A program made the translations under genes and the position numbers. From Mycobacterium sp. DL (GTDB lineage Bacteria > Actinomycetota > Actinomycetes > Mycobacteriales > Mycobacteriaceae), in contig NZ_CP155796.1 in the NCBI RefSeq assembly GCF_039729195.1, positions 4,278,001 to 4,342,000 of the forward strand: DNA of 64,000 nucleotides, written 5' to 3'. Of the stretch, positions 15,907 to 23,844 are shown one piece after another (positions within the stretch are counted from its first letter, which is position 1; every line of letters starts with the position of its first letter). The notes under the pieces are model-generated. The model ran no database searches and was not told where the DNA came from. It worked only from the letters and a program-made list of their open reading frames with translations.

Positions 15907-16938
15907 GTGAAGCTGGGTCTTCAGTTGGGATATTGGGGTGCGCAGCCGCCCACCAACCACGCGGAACTGGTCGCCACGGCCGAGGAGGTCGGCTTCGACA
16001 CCGTGTTCACCGCCGAGGCGTGGGGCTCGGATGCCTATACGCCGCTGGCGTGGTGGGGACGCGAGACGACGCGGATGCGGTTGGGCACCTCGGTGATCCA
16101 ACTCTCCGCCCGCACCCCGACCGCGTGCGCGATGGCGGCGCTGACGCTGGACCATCTGTCCGGCGGTCGCCACATCCTCGGTCTCGGCGTGTCCGGGCCG
16201 CAGGTCGTCGAGGGCTGGTACGGGCAGAAGTTCCCCAAGCCGCTGGCCCGCACCCGCGAGTACGTCGACATCCTTCGTCAGGTGTGGGCCCGGGAAGCCC
16301 CGGTCCACAGCGACGGCCCGCACTATCCGCTGCCGCTGACCGGCGAGGGCACCACCGGCCTGGGTAAGAACCTCAAACCGATCACGCATCCGCGGCGCGC
16401 CGACATCCCGGTGATGCTCGGCGCCGAGGGGCCCAAGAACGTCGCCCTCGCGGCCGAGATCTGTGACGGCTGGCTGCCGATCTTCTACTCGCCGCGCATC
16501 GCGGGGATGTACAACGAGTGGCTCGACGAGGGTTTCGCGCGTCCGGGTGCGCGGCGTACCCGGGAGACGTTCGAGATCTGCGCGACCGCGCAGGTCGTCG
16601 TCACCGACGATCGCCCGGCGGTCATGGAGATGATGAAGCCGCATCTTGCGCTCTACATGGGCGGGATGGGCGCCGAGGACACCAACTTCCACGCCGATGT
16701 CTACCGCCGGATGGGCTATTCCGAGGTCGTCGACGACGTCACCAAGCTCTTCCGCAACGACCGCAAAGACGAGGCAGCCACGGTCATCCCCGACGAGTTG
16801 GTCGACGATTCCGCGATCGTGGGCGATCTTGCCTACGTACAGGAGCAGATCAAGGCGTGGGAGGCGGCGGGCGTCACCATGATGGTGGTGGGTGCCCGCT
16901 CGTCCGACCAGATCCGCGATCTTGCGGGTCTTGTGTAG
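15907..16938 (+). CDS. LLM-class F420-dependent-type oxidoreductase, Rv3520c-like
   Basis: A 343-residue luciferase-like oxidoreductase. The conserved start LGLQLGYWG, GLGVSGPQVVEGWYGQ near 110-125, and VMLGAEGPKNVALAAEICDG near 172 are typical of F420-dependent LLM enzymes. It matches H37Rv Rv3520c in length and in being divergent from the Rv3521-like gene. The KstR-type box at 15846-15859 is 47 nt upstream. The GTG at 15907 was chosen over an upstream in-frame start that would overlap the box. The exact steroid step is unknown. It is followed by a separately controlled Rv3519-like gene. Confidence 0.86.
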   Translation: MKLGLQLGYWGAQPPTNHAELVATAEEVGFDTVFTAEAWGSDAYTPLAWWGRETTRMRLGTSVIQLSARTPTACAMAALTLDHLSGGRHILGLGVSGPQVVEGWYGQKFPKPLARTREYVDILRQVWAREAPVHSDGPHYPLPLTGEGTTGLGKNLKPITHPRRADIPVMLGAEGPKNVALAAEICDGWLPIFYSPRIAGMYNEWLDEGFARPGARRTRETFEICATAQVVVTDDRPAVMEMMKPHLALYMGGMGAEDTNFHADVYRRMGYSEVVDDVTKLFRNDRKDEAATVIPDELVDDSAIVGDLAYVQEQIKAWEAAGVTMMVVGARSSDQIRDLAGLV

Positions 16939-16957
16939 ACAGTTCTTGCAGGGTGTC

Positions 16958-16971
16958 TAGAACACGTTCTA
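16958..16971. promoter_or_regulatory. KstR-type operator overlapping a -10-like element
   Basis: TAGAACACGTTCTA fits the KstR consensus. Its end forms TAGATT (16970-16975), then 6 nt, then the GTG at 16982. This is the same geometry as at 1831 and 19882. Confidence 0.87.
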
Positions 16972-16981
16972 GATTGACGGT

Positions 16982-17710
16982 GTGACCGACCTCTCGCAAC
17001 ACACCATTGCCGGCTCCGTTCTCACCATGCCGGTCCAGGTGCGCACCGCCTATCAGCACACCGCGATGTTCGTCGTCGACGCCGACGCGGCGCAGCGGAT
17101 GGTCGACCACAGCGGCCTGCAGGTGTGTCGGTTCGCCAGAGGGCGCGCGTTGGTGGTGTTGATGCTGATGCGCTACGAGGACACCGACCTCGGCCAGTAC
17201 TACGAGTACGGCACCAACGTGATGGTCAATCCTCCGGGGTCTACCGCGAGTGGGTTGTCTGCGCTGCAGTCGGCCGGGGCATTCGTCCACCACCTTCCCG
17301 TCGACCAGTCCTTCACGCTGGAGGCCGGCCGGACGATCTGGGGCTACCCGAAGGTGCTGGCCGATTTCACCATCCGAAAGGGCCGTTCGTTCGGGTTCGA
17401 CGTGAGCATCGACGGAAAGCTGGCCGTGAGCATGGAATTCCAGCCCGGCCTGCCGGTGCCGTCGACCTTCACGTCGAGCAGGCAGGTGCACAACACGTAC
17501 TCGCATCTGGACGGCGTCACCCGCGAAACCGCCGGCGAGATGCTGCTCACCGGGGTGCGCTACCGGCCCGGCGGGGTGAAGCTCCGTCTCGGCGACCACC
17601 CCTACGCGGCCGAACTGGCCTCGCTGGGTCTGCCCAAACGCGCGCTGATGTCCAGTTCGGCTGCCAACGTGGACATGACCTTCGCCAACGCCCGCGTGAT
17701 TTCCCAGTGA
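16982..17710 (+). CDS. Acetoacetate decarboxylase-like protein, Rv3519-like
   Basis: A 242-residue single-domain protein matching H37Rv Rv3519 in size and in lying beside cyp142. YPKVLADFTIRKG near 121-133 and the overall layout resemble the acetoacetate decarboxylase fold, whose canonical Schiff-base lysine I cannot place with certainty. The GTG start is 10 nt after a KstR-type box and has no ribosome-binding site, suggesting a leaderless transcript. The cyp142 start follows 20 nt after its stop, so the two are co-transcribed. The substrate is unknown; a steroid or side-chain keto acid is a reasonable guess from context. Confidence 0.8.
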   Translation: MTDLSQHTIAGSVLTMPVQVRTAYQHTAMFVVDADAAQRMVDHSGLQVCRFARGRALVVLMLMRYEDTDLGQYYEYGTNVMVNPPGSTASGLSALQSAGAFVHHLPVDQSFTLEAGRTIWGYPKVLADFTIRKGRSFGFDVSIDGKLAVSMEFQPGLPVPSTFTSSRQVHNTYSHLDGVTRETAGEMLLTGVRYRPGGVKLRLGDHPYAAELASLGLPKRALMSSSAANVDMTFANARVISQ

Positions 17711-17730
17711 GCATCAACCCCAGGAGTGTT

Positions 17731-18963
17731 ATGACGTCCACGTCCCCGTCTGTCGAAGCCGGTCTCGGTGCCCATCCGGATGTCGACCTCGCTGACGGCC
17801 GCTTCTACGCTGACGGCCCCGCGGCACGCGAGGCCTACACGTGGATGCGGGCCAACCAGCCCGTGTTCCGGGACCGCAACGGCCTGGCCGCGGCCACCAG
17901 CCACCAGGCGGTGCTCGACGCCGAACGCAACCCGGAACTGTTCTCCAGTGCAGGCGGTATCCGCCCGGATCAGCCCGGCATGCCCTACATGATCGACATG
18001 GACGATCCGGCACACCTGTTGCGGCGCAAGCTCGTCAACGCCGGCTTCACCCGTAAGCGAGTGATGGACAGGCTGTCGTCGATCGAGACGCTGTGCGACA
18101 CCCTGATCGACGCCGTGTGCGAACGCGGTGAATGCGACTTCGTCCGTGACATCGCCGCACCGCTGCCCATGGCGGTGATCGGGGACATGCTGGGCGTCAT
18201 ACCCGACGAGCGCGACATGCTGCTGAAGTGGTCCGATGACCTCGTGGGCGGGCTCAGCTCGCACGTCGACGAGCAGACGGTGCAGAAGCTGATGGACACC
18301 TTCGCCGCGTACACCGCGTTCACGATGGAGGTGATCGCCAAGCGGCGCGCCGAGCCGACCGACGACCTGTTCTCCGTTCTGGTGAACTCGGAGGTCGAGG
18401 GGCAGCGGATGTCCGACGACGAGATCGTCTTCGAGACGCTGCTGATCCTGATCGGCGGCGACGAGACCACCCGACACACGCTCTCCGGCGGTACCGAGCA
18501 GCTGCTGCGGCACCGCGACCAGTGGGACGCGCTGGTCGCGGATCCTGACAAGCTGCCGGGCGCCATCGAGGAGATGCTGCGCTGGACCTCTCCGGTGAAG
18601 AACATGTGCAGGGTGCTCACCGACGACACCGAGTTCCACGGAACCGAGCTGCGCAAGGACGAGAAGATCATGCTGATGTTCGAGTCGGCCAACTTCGACG
18701 AGAGCGTCTTCGGCGATCCCGAGAACTTCCGGATCGACCGGAATCCGAACAACCACTTGGCGTTCGGATTCGGCACCCACTTCTGTCTGGGCAATCAGCT
18801 GGCCCGTCTCGAGCTGTCCCGGATGACCACCAAGGTGCTCCAGCGGCTGCCCGACCTGCGACTGGCCGAGGGCGCGGATGTGCCGCTGCGACCGGCCAAC
18901 TTCGTCAGCGGTCCCGAGGCCATGCCGGTGGTGTTCACGCCGACGGCGCGGGTGCTGGACTGA
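17731..18963 (+). CDS. cyp142: Cytochrome P450 CYP142, sterol side-chain oxidase
   Basis: A 410-residue P450. The I-helix is GGDETTRH (242-249), the ExxR motif is EMLR (281-284) and the heme ligand is C352 in FGFGTHFCLGNQLA. The long near-identical stretches remembered from H37Rv CYP142A1 (for example DMDDPAHLLRRKLVNAGFTR) support the family call. CYP142 oxidises the terminal C26/27 of cholest-4-en-3-one to the acid, in parallel with CYP125. I prefer the ATG at 17731 (AGGAG 4 nt upstream); a GTG at 17707 overlapping the previous stop is possible. A strong hairpin follows at 18968. The electron donor is probably a ferredoxin such as FdxD. Confidence 0.93.
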   Translation: MTSTSPSVEAGLGAHPDVDLADGRFYADGPAAREAYTWMRANQPVFRDRNGLAAATSHQAVLDAERNPELFSSAGGIRPDQPGMPYMIDMDDPAHLLRRKLVNAGFTRKRVMDRLSSIETLCDTLIDAVCERGECDFVRDIAAPLPMAVIGDMLGVIPDERDMLLKWSDDLVGGLSSHVDEQTVQKLMDTFAAYTAFTMEVIAKRRAEPTDDLFSVLVNSEVEGQRMSDDEIVFETLLILIGGDETTRHTLSGGTEQLLRHRDQWDALVADPDKLPGAIEEMLRWTSPVKNMCRVLTDDTEFHGTELRKDEKIMLMFESANFDESVFGDPENFRIDRNPNNHLAFGFGTHFCLGNQLARLELSRMTTKVLQRLPDLRLAEGADVPLRPANFVSGPEAMPVVFTPTARVLD

Positions 18964-18967
18964 CCTT

Positions 18968-19032
18968 CCGCCGAAACGGTATTCCACGCGGTTTCGAGGC
19001 CACATGGGCCGCGTGGAATACAGTTTCGGCGG
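18968..19032. repeat. Long inverted repeat between convergent cyp142 and echA19, likely bidirectional terminator
   Basis: Arms at 18968-18991 and 19009-19032 pair at 23 of 24 positions around a 17-nt loop. The ATTCCA...TGGAAT core and overall size match the hairpin at 9922-9982, but the outer stem differs (CCGAAAC here, CCGGAATTG there) on both arms together, so pairing is kept. No U-tract is present. Confidence 0.75.
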
Positions 19033-19036
19033 AGTT

Positions 19037-19837
19037 CTACTTCATCTGGAAGTTCGGGGCGCGCTTCTCCTTGAAGGCCCGCGGGCCCTCCTTGGCGTCG
19101 TCGGACAGGAACACCGGGATGCCGTTGGCGGTGTCGGGCTTGAACGCGTCCAACTCGTGCATGCCCTCGGCCTCGCGGATGGTCTTCAGGATGGCCTGCA
19201 CGGCCAGCGGACCGTTGTTGTTGATCACGTCGGCGATCTCGAGGGCCTTCTCCAGCGCCGTGCCGTCGGGCACCACATAGCCGATCAACCCGTACTGCAG
19301 GGCCTCGGCCGCTGTGATGTGACGGCCGGTCAGCAACAGGTCGCAGGCGATCGTGTACGGGATCTGGCGGGGCAGTCGCACCGCGGACCCGCCCATCGGG
19401 TACAGGCTCCACTTGGCTTCGGAGATGCCGAACTTCGCGCTCTCTCCGGCGACGCGGATATCGGTGCCCTGCAGGATCTCGGTGCCGCCGGCGATCGCGG
19501 GACCCTCGACGGCCGCGATCAGCGGCTTGGTCAGACGCCGGCCCTTCAGCAGACCCTCGATCTTGGTCGGGTCGAAGGCGCCGCTCTTGAACGAGTCCCC
19601 GGGCGGCGCCTTGGTGGCGGTCTTGAGGTCCATGCCCGCGCAGAAGTAGCCACCGGCGCCGGTCAGGATGCAGGTGCGGATCTCGGGATCCTCGTCGACG
19701 CGGTTCCACGCATCGACCATTATCGAGAGCATCTCAGTGGAAAGTGCGTTGCGCGCCTCGGGCCGGTTCAGCGTCAGGATCAACGTGTGTCCGCGCTGCT
19801 CAATGAGGGCGTCGGGGCCCTTCTGGGGTTCCGCCAC
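19037..19837 (-). CDS. echA19: Enoyl-CoA hydratase EchA19
   Basis: A 266-residue crotonase-family protein. The oxyanion-hole segments are CAGMDLK near 66-72 and [16 protein letters not shown] near 110-125; catalytic-type Glu residues are near 119 and 139 (ISEAKWS). Length and the divergent arrangement with fadD19 match H37Rv echA19 (Rv3516), reported to hydrate steroid enoyl-CoA side chains. A KstR-type box lies 44 nt upstream at 19882-19895, shared with fadD19. On this strand the box runs into TACATT, a possible -10. It is convergent with cyp142 across a strong hairpin. Confidence 0.88.
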   Translation of the reverse strand: MAEPQKGPDALIEQRGHTLILTLNRPEARNALSTEMLSIMVDAWNRVDEDPEIRTCILTGAGGYFCAGMDLKTATKAPPGDSFKSGAFDPTKIEGLLKGRRLTKPLIAAVEGPAIAGGTEILQGTDIRVAGESAKFGISEAKWSLYPMGGSAVRLPRQIPYTIACDLLLTGRHITAAEALQYGLIGYVVPDGTALEKALEIADVINNNGPLAVQAILKTIREAEGMHELDAFKPDTANGIPVFLSDDAKEGPRAFKEKRAPNFQMK

Positions 19838-19881
19838 GAGTATCCGCCTTCCAGCGTCGGTGCCACAGACTTGTCTGGAAA

Positions 19882-19895
19882 TGTAACACGTTCTA
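19882..19895. promoter_or_regulatory. KstR-type operator in divergent echA19 / fadD19 promoter
   Basis: TGTAACACGTTCTA fits TnnAACnnGTTnnA. On the plus strand it forms TAGTTT (19894-19899), followed by 6 nt and the fadD19 GTG at 19906. Confidence 0.87.
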
Positions 19896-19905
19896 GTTTA
19901 GAGCT

Positions 19906-21564
19906 GTGGCCCTGAATATCGCGGATCTTGCCGAACACTGCATCGACGCTGTGCCCGATCGCATCGCCCTCATCGGTGGCGACGAACAGTTGACCTACGC
20001 CCAGTTGGAGGAGAAGGCCAACCGGCTGGCCCACTACCTCATCGACCAGGGCGTCAAGAAGGACGACAAGGTCGGCCTGTACTGCCGCAACCGCATCGAG
20101 ATCGTCATCGCGATGCTCGGCATCGTCAAAGCCGGTGCCATCCTGGTCAACGTCAACTTCCGCTACGTCGAGGGTGAGCTCAAGTACCTCTTCGACAACT
20201 CCGACATGGTGGCGTTGGTGCACGAGCGCCGGTACGCCGACCGGGTGGCCAACGTGCTGCCCGAGACACCGAACGTCAAGACCATCCTCGTCGTCGAGGA
20301 CGGCACAGAAGACTCAGCCGGCGATTTCCTTCAATACGGCGGCGTCGAGTTCTACTCGGCCCTCGAGCAGGGTTCGCCTGAGCGCGACTTCGGCCCGCGC
20401 AGCGAGGACGACATCTACCTGCTGTACACCGGCGGCACCACCGGTTTCCCCAAGGGCGTGATGTGGCGCCACGAGGACATCTACCGGGTGTTGTTCGGCG
20501 GCACCGACTTTGCCACCGGCGAGCCGATCGCCGACGAGTACGACCTGGCCAAGCAGGCTGCCGCCAGCGGGCCGATGGTCCGGTATCCGATCCCGCCGAT
20601 GATCCACGGCGCCACCCAGTCCGCCACCTGGATGTCGTTGTTCTCCGGCCAGACCGTGGTGCTGGTGCCCGAGTTCGACGCCGACGAGGTCTGGCGCACC
20701 ATCGCCACGCACAAGGTGAACCTGCTGTTCTTCACCGGTGACGCGATGGCGCGGCCGCTGCTGGATGCGCTACTGGCCCATCAGGACGCCGGAAACGAAT
20801 ACGACCTGTCGTCGCTGTTCCTGCTCGCGAGCACCGCGGCACTGTTCTCCACCAGCATCAAAGAGAAGTTCCTCGAACTGCTGCCCAACCGGATCATCAC
20901 CGACTCCATCGGGTCCTCGGAGACCGGCTTCGGCGGCACCAGCATCGTGGCCAAAGGGCAGTCGCACACCGGTGGTCCCCGCGTCACGATCGACAAGAAC
21001 ACCGTCGTCCTCGACGAGGACGGCAACGAGGTGGTTCCGGGTTCGGGTGTGCGCGGCATCATCGCCAAGCGCGGCCACATCCCGGTGGGCTATTTCAAGG
21101 ACGAGAAGAAGACCGCCGAGACCTTCAAGACGATCAACGGTGTGCGGTATGCGATCCCGGGTGACTACGCCGAGGTCGAGGCCGACGGCAGCGTGACGAT
21201 GCTGGGCCGCGGTTCGGTGTCGATCAACAGCGGCGGGGAGAAGATCTACCCCGAAGAAGTCGAAGCCGCGCTCAAGGGCCACCCCGATGTGTTCGACGCG
21301 CTCGTCGTCGGTGTGCCGGACCCGCGCTTCGGTCAGCATGTCGCCGCGGTAGTGCATCCCAGGGAAGGCGTGCGGCCGACGCTCGCCGAGCTGGATGCCT
21401 TCGTGCGCAAGGAGATCGCCGGCTACAAGGTGCCGCGCAGTCTCTGGTACGTCGACGAGGTCAAGCGTTCGCCCGCCGGCAAGCCCGACTACCGCTGGGC
21501 CAAGGACACCACCGAAGAGCGGCCGGCCGACGATGTGCACGCCAAACACGCTGGGGTGAAATAG
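19906..21564 (+). CDS. fadD19: Steroid side-chain acyl-CoA synthetase FadD19
   Basis: A 552-residue ANL-superfamily ligase. The AMP-binding P-loop is YTGGTTGFPKG near 174-184, and the C-terminal hinge and catalytic lysine region ends in RSPAGKPDYRW. Size, sequence and the divergent echA19 match H37Rv FadD19 (Rv3515c). FadD19 activates sterol C8 side-chain acids with CoA and is needed for C24-branched sterols. GTG start 10 nt after a KstR-type box with no ribosome-binding site, so probably leaderless. The NMO-like gene begins 3 nt after its stop and should be co-transcribed. Confidence 0.92.
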   Translation: MALNIADLAEHCIDAVPDRIALIGGDEQLTYAQLEEKANRLAHYLIDQGVKKDDKVGLYCRNRIEIVIAMLGIVKAGAILVNVNFRYVEGELKYLFDNSDMVALVHERRYADRVANVLPETPNVKTILVVEDGTEDSAGDFLQYGGVEFYSALEQGSPERDFGPRSEDDIYLLYTGGTTGFPKGVMWRHEDIYRVLFGGTDFATGEPIADEYDLAKQAAASGPMVRYPIPPMIHGATQSATWMSLFSGQTVVLVPEFDADEVWRTIATHKVNLLFFTGDAMARPLLDALLAHQDAGNEYDLSSLFLLASTAALFSTSIKEKFLELLPNRIITDSIGSSETGFGGTSIVAKGQSHTGGPRVTIDKNTVVLDEDGNEVVPGSGVRGIIAKRGHIPVGYFKDEKKTAETFKTINGVRYAIPGDYAEVEADGSVTMLGRGSVSINSGGEKIYPEEVEAALKGHPDVFDALVVGVPDPRFGQHVAAVVHPREGVRPTLAELDAFVRKEIAGYKVPRSLWYVDEVKRSPAGKPDYRWAKDTTEERPADDVHAKHAGVK

Positions 21565-21567
21565 GAA

Positions 21568-22689
21568 ATGAGAACCGAACTCTGCGAGCGCTTCGGCATC
21601 GAGTACCCGATCTTCGTCTTCACGCCGTCGGAGAAGGTGGCCGCGGCGGTCACCAAGGCCGGCGGGTTGGGTGTGCTGGGCTGCGTCCGCTTCAACGATG
21701 CCGACGACCTCGAGAACGTCCTGCAGTGGATGGATGCCAACACCGACGGTAAGCCGTACGGCGTCGACATCGTGATGCCGGCCAAGGTGCCCACCGAGGG
21801 CACCAGCGTCGACATCAACAAGCTCATCCCGCAGACGCACCGCGACTTCGTCGAGAAGACTCTCGCCGACCTCGGGGTACCGCCGCTGCCCGACGACGAA
21901 GCGAAGTCCGAAGGTGTTCTCGGATGGCTGCATTCGGTGGCGCGCAGCCACGTCGAGGTGGCGCTGCGGCATCCCATCAAGCTGATCGCCAACGCGCTGG
22001 GCTCACCGCCCAAGGACGTCATCGACCAGGCCCACGAGGCAGGCGTCCCGGTGGCCGCTCTGGCGGGCTCGGCCAAACACGCACTGCGCCATGTCGAGAA
22101 CGGCGTGGACATCGTCGTCGCGCAGGGCCACGAGGCCGGTGGGCACACCGGCGAGATCGGGTCGATGGTCCTGTGGCCGGAGATCGTCGACGCGGTCGCC
22201 GGCAGGGCGTCGGTGCTCGCCGCAGGCGGCATCGGTACCGGTCGTCAGGTCGCCGCTGCGCTCGCGCTCGGAACTCAGGGTGTGTGGATGGGGTCGGCAT
22301 TCCTGACCGCGGCCGAGTACGACCTCGGGGTGCGCACCGCGGGCGGCGCATCGGTGATCCAGGAGGCCATGCTCGCCGCGACATCCAGCGACACGGTGCG
22401 CCGGCGGATCTACACCGGAAAGCCTGCGCGGCTGCTGAAGTCGCGCTGGACCGAAGCCTGGGACGCCGAGGGCGCACCCGAGCCGCTGCCGATGCCGCTG
22501 CAGAACATCCTGGTCAGCGAGGCCCATCAGCGGATGAACGAGGCGAAGGACCCGAGCGCCGTCGCCATGCCGGTGGGTCAGATCGTCGGCCGGATGAACG
22601 AGATCCGTCCGGTCGCCGACATCGTCGCCGAACTGGCCAGCGGCTTCGAGGAAGCAACCAAGCGGCTTGACGGCATCCGCGAGGATTAG
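21568..22689 (+). CDS. Nitronate monooxygenase/2-nitropropane dioxygenase-family flavoprotein
   Basis: A 373-residue FMN-binding TIM-barrel protein of the NMO family. Phosphate-binding segments are VVAQGHEAGGHTG near 187-199 and LAAGGIGTGRQVAAALALG near 218-236, and the active-site His is probably in the AGGHTG region. Family members include nitronate oxidases, enoyl-ACP reductase-like proteins and IpdC, a KstR2-regulated steroid-ring flavoprotein. It lies 3 nt after fadD19, so it is likely in the KstR regulon and acts on a steroid acyl-CoA. True nitronate activity is doubtful here. Its stop overlaps the convergent HEAT-repeat gene by 4 nt. Confidence 0.82.
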   Translation: MRTELCERFGIEYPIFVFTPSEKVAAAVTKAGGLGVLGCVRFNDADDLENVLQWMDANTDGKPYGVDIVMPAKVPTEGTSVDINKLIPQTHRDFVEKTLADLGVPPLPDDEAKSEGVLGWLHSVARSHVEVALRHPIKLIANALGSPPKDVIDQAHEAGVPVAALAGSAKHALRHVENGVDIVVAQGHEAGGHTGEIGSMVLWPEIVDAVAGRASVLAAGGIGTGRQVAAALALGTQGVWMGSAFLTAAEYDLGVRTAGGASVIQEAMLAATSSDTVRRRIYTGKPARLLKSRWTEAWDAEGAPEPLPMPLQNILVSEAHQRMNEAKDPSAVAMPVGQIVGRMNEIRPVADIVAELASGFEEATKRLDGIRED

Positions 22690-23795
22690 TCCGGCAGCAG
22701 CTCGAAATCGGTTCGGGTGGAAGCGATTCCGTTGACCCGGATGTCGACGGCGTGTAACCCCGGGTAGTAACGCCGGGTGGTGATGGGCCGCAGCGAGTGT
22801 TCCTTGGTGATCGTGACCCGTTCGCCCGGGGCCAGCGTCCGGGTGGTCAGCTTGAACACCTTCGCCGCCTGGCCGCCGTTGGCCTTGCGGTGGTGGACGG
22901 CGTAGTCGATCGCCAACCGTGCGGGCTCGTCACCATCGTTGCCGATGGTGGCCGAGAACCTGAGACGCCCGCCGAAGGGCACTGTCGCCTCCTCCAGCAC
23001 GGGTCCGTCGATCGCGACGGTGACCGAGGGGAACCCGAGCAATTCCAGCGCGACCGGGTGCCCGCGCTTGACCAGGGTGCGAAGCCCGTGGCGTACCACC
23101 GCGGGTGTGCTGCCGTCGGGCGTCGGGGCCGCGAGCCAGCGCCGCGCGGTGTCGACCACGAGGTCGGCATGCTCACGGCTGAGGTCGTTGAGGTGGTTGG
23201 CCACCGAACGGCGCACCACGGGATCGGGGTCGCGGTAGAGCGCGTCGAGGATCGAGATCGTGGCGGCGGTCCTGGCGCCGAGTTGCGGAACCCGAACCGC
23301 CCACGGCAGGTACGGCCGGGTCCCCTCGGAGGCCAATCTGCGGATCGCCGCATCGGGCGAGGTGGTCCACGCCGCGATGATCTCCAGCGCACGATCGGGG
23401 TCATGACGCAGAAGGGTCCGGATGGCGAACTCAGCGGTCAACCGTCCGGTCAGATCAGCCAGCAGAGCCATCGCGTCATCGAAGGCCCGGTGACCGCCGT
23501 CCAGCACAGCCCGGTCGGCGACCGCGGTCGACACCGGCCAGATCATCCAGCCACTGAACGGCGCCGTACCGTCCCGAGCCGAACGCACCACCGCGGCCAG
23601 CGTCGCGAAGTCACCAGGGACATCGGCCAGCAGCGCATCACGGAGCAGGTCGGCACGCCCGCGCAACGGCAGCGGCCCCAGCCCGGTGGCCGCGGTCCGC
23701 AGGGCGGTCAGGGGGTTTGCCGGGGCGGCCGCCTCGATGGCCACCACGAGAGCCGTTGCGGTGCTTTCATTGATCAGTTCCTCGGCCAACGGCAT
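22686..23795 (-). CDS. DNA alkylation repair/HEAT-repeat protein
   Basis: A 369-residue protein. Residues of about 1-245 form HEAT-like helical repeats as in AlkC/AlkD-type DNA glycosylases (LLRHDPDRALEIIAAWTTSPD, PDPVVRRSVANHLNDLS). The C-terminal 110 residues form a beta-rich domain (VTVAIDGPVLEEATVPFGG to the end), a combination found in actinobacterial DNA-alkylation-repair homologues. The family excises N3- or N7-alkylated purines. It is not obviously linked to sterol metabolism, and its end overlaps the NMO-like stop while its start faces ilvX 49 bases away. Confidence 0.75.
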   Translation of the reverse strand: MPLAEELINESTATALVVAIEAAAPANPLTALRTAATGLGPLPLRGRADLLRDALLADVPGDFATLAAVVRSARDGTAPFSGWMIWPVSTAVADRAVLDGGHRAFDDAMALLADLTGRLTAEFAIRTLLRHDPDRALEIIAAWTTSPDAAIRRLASEGTRPYLPWAVRVPQLGARTAATISILDALYRDPDPVVRRSVANHLNDLSREHADLVVDTARRWLAAPTPDGSTPAVVRHGLRTLVKRGHPVALELLGFPSVTVAIDGPVLEEATVPFGGRLRFSATIGNDGDEPARLAIDYAVHHRKANGGQAAKVFKLTTRTLAPGERVTITKEHSLRPITTRRYYPGLHAVDIRVNGIASTRTDFELLPD

Positions 23796-23844
23796 GCAGC
23801 GATGCTAGCCACCGGGTCCGACGCGTCGGCGTAGGTTGGCTGCT

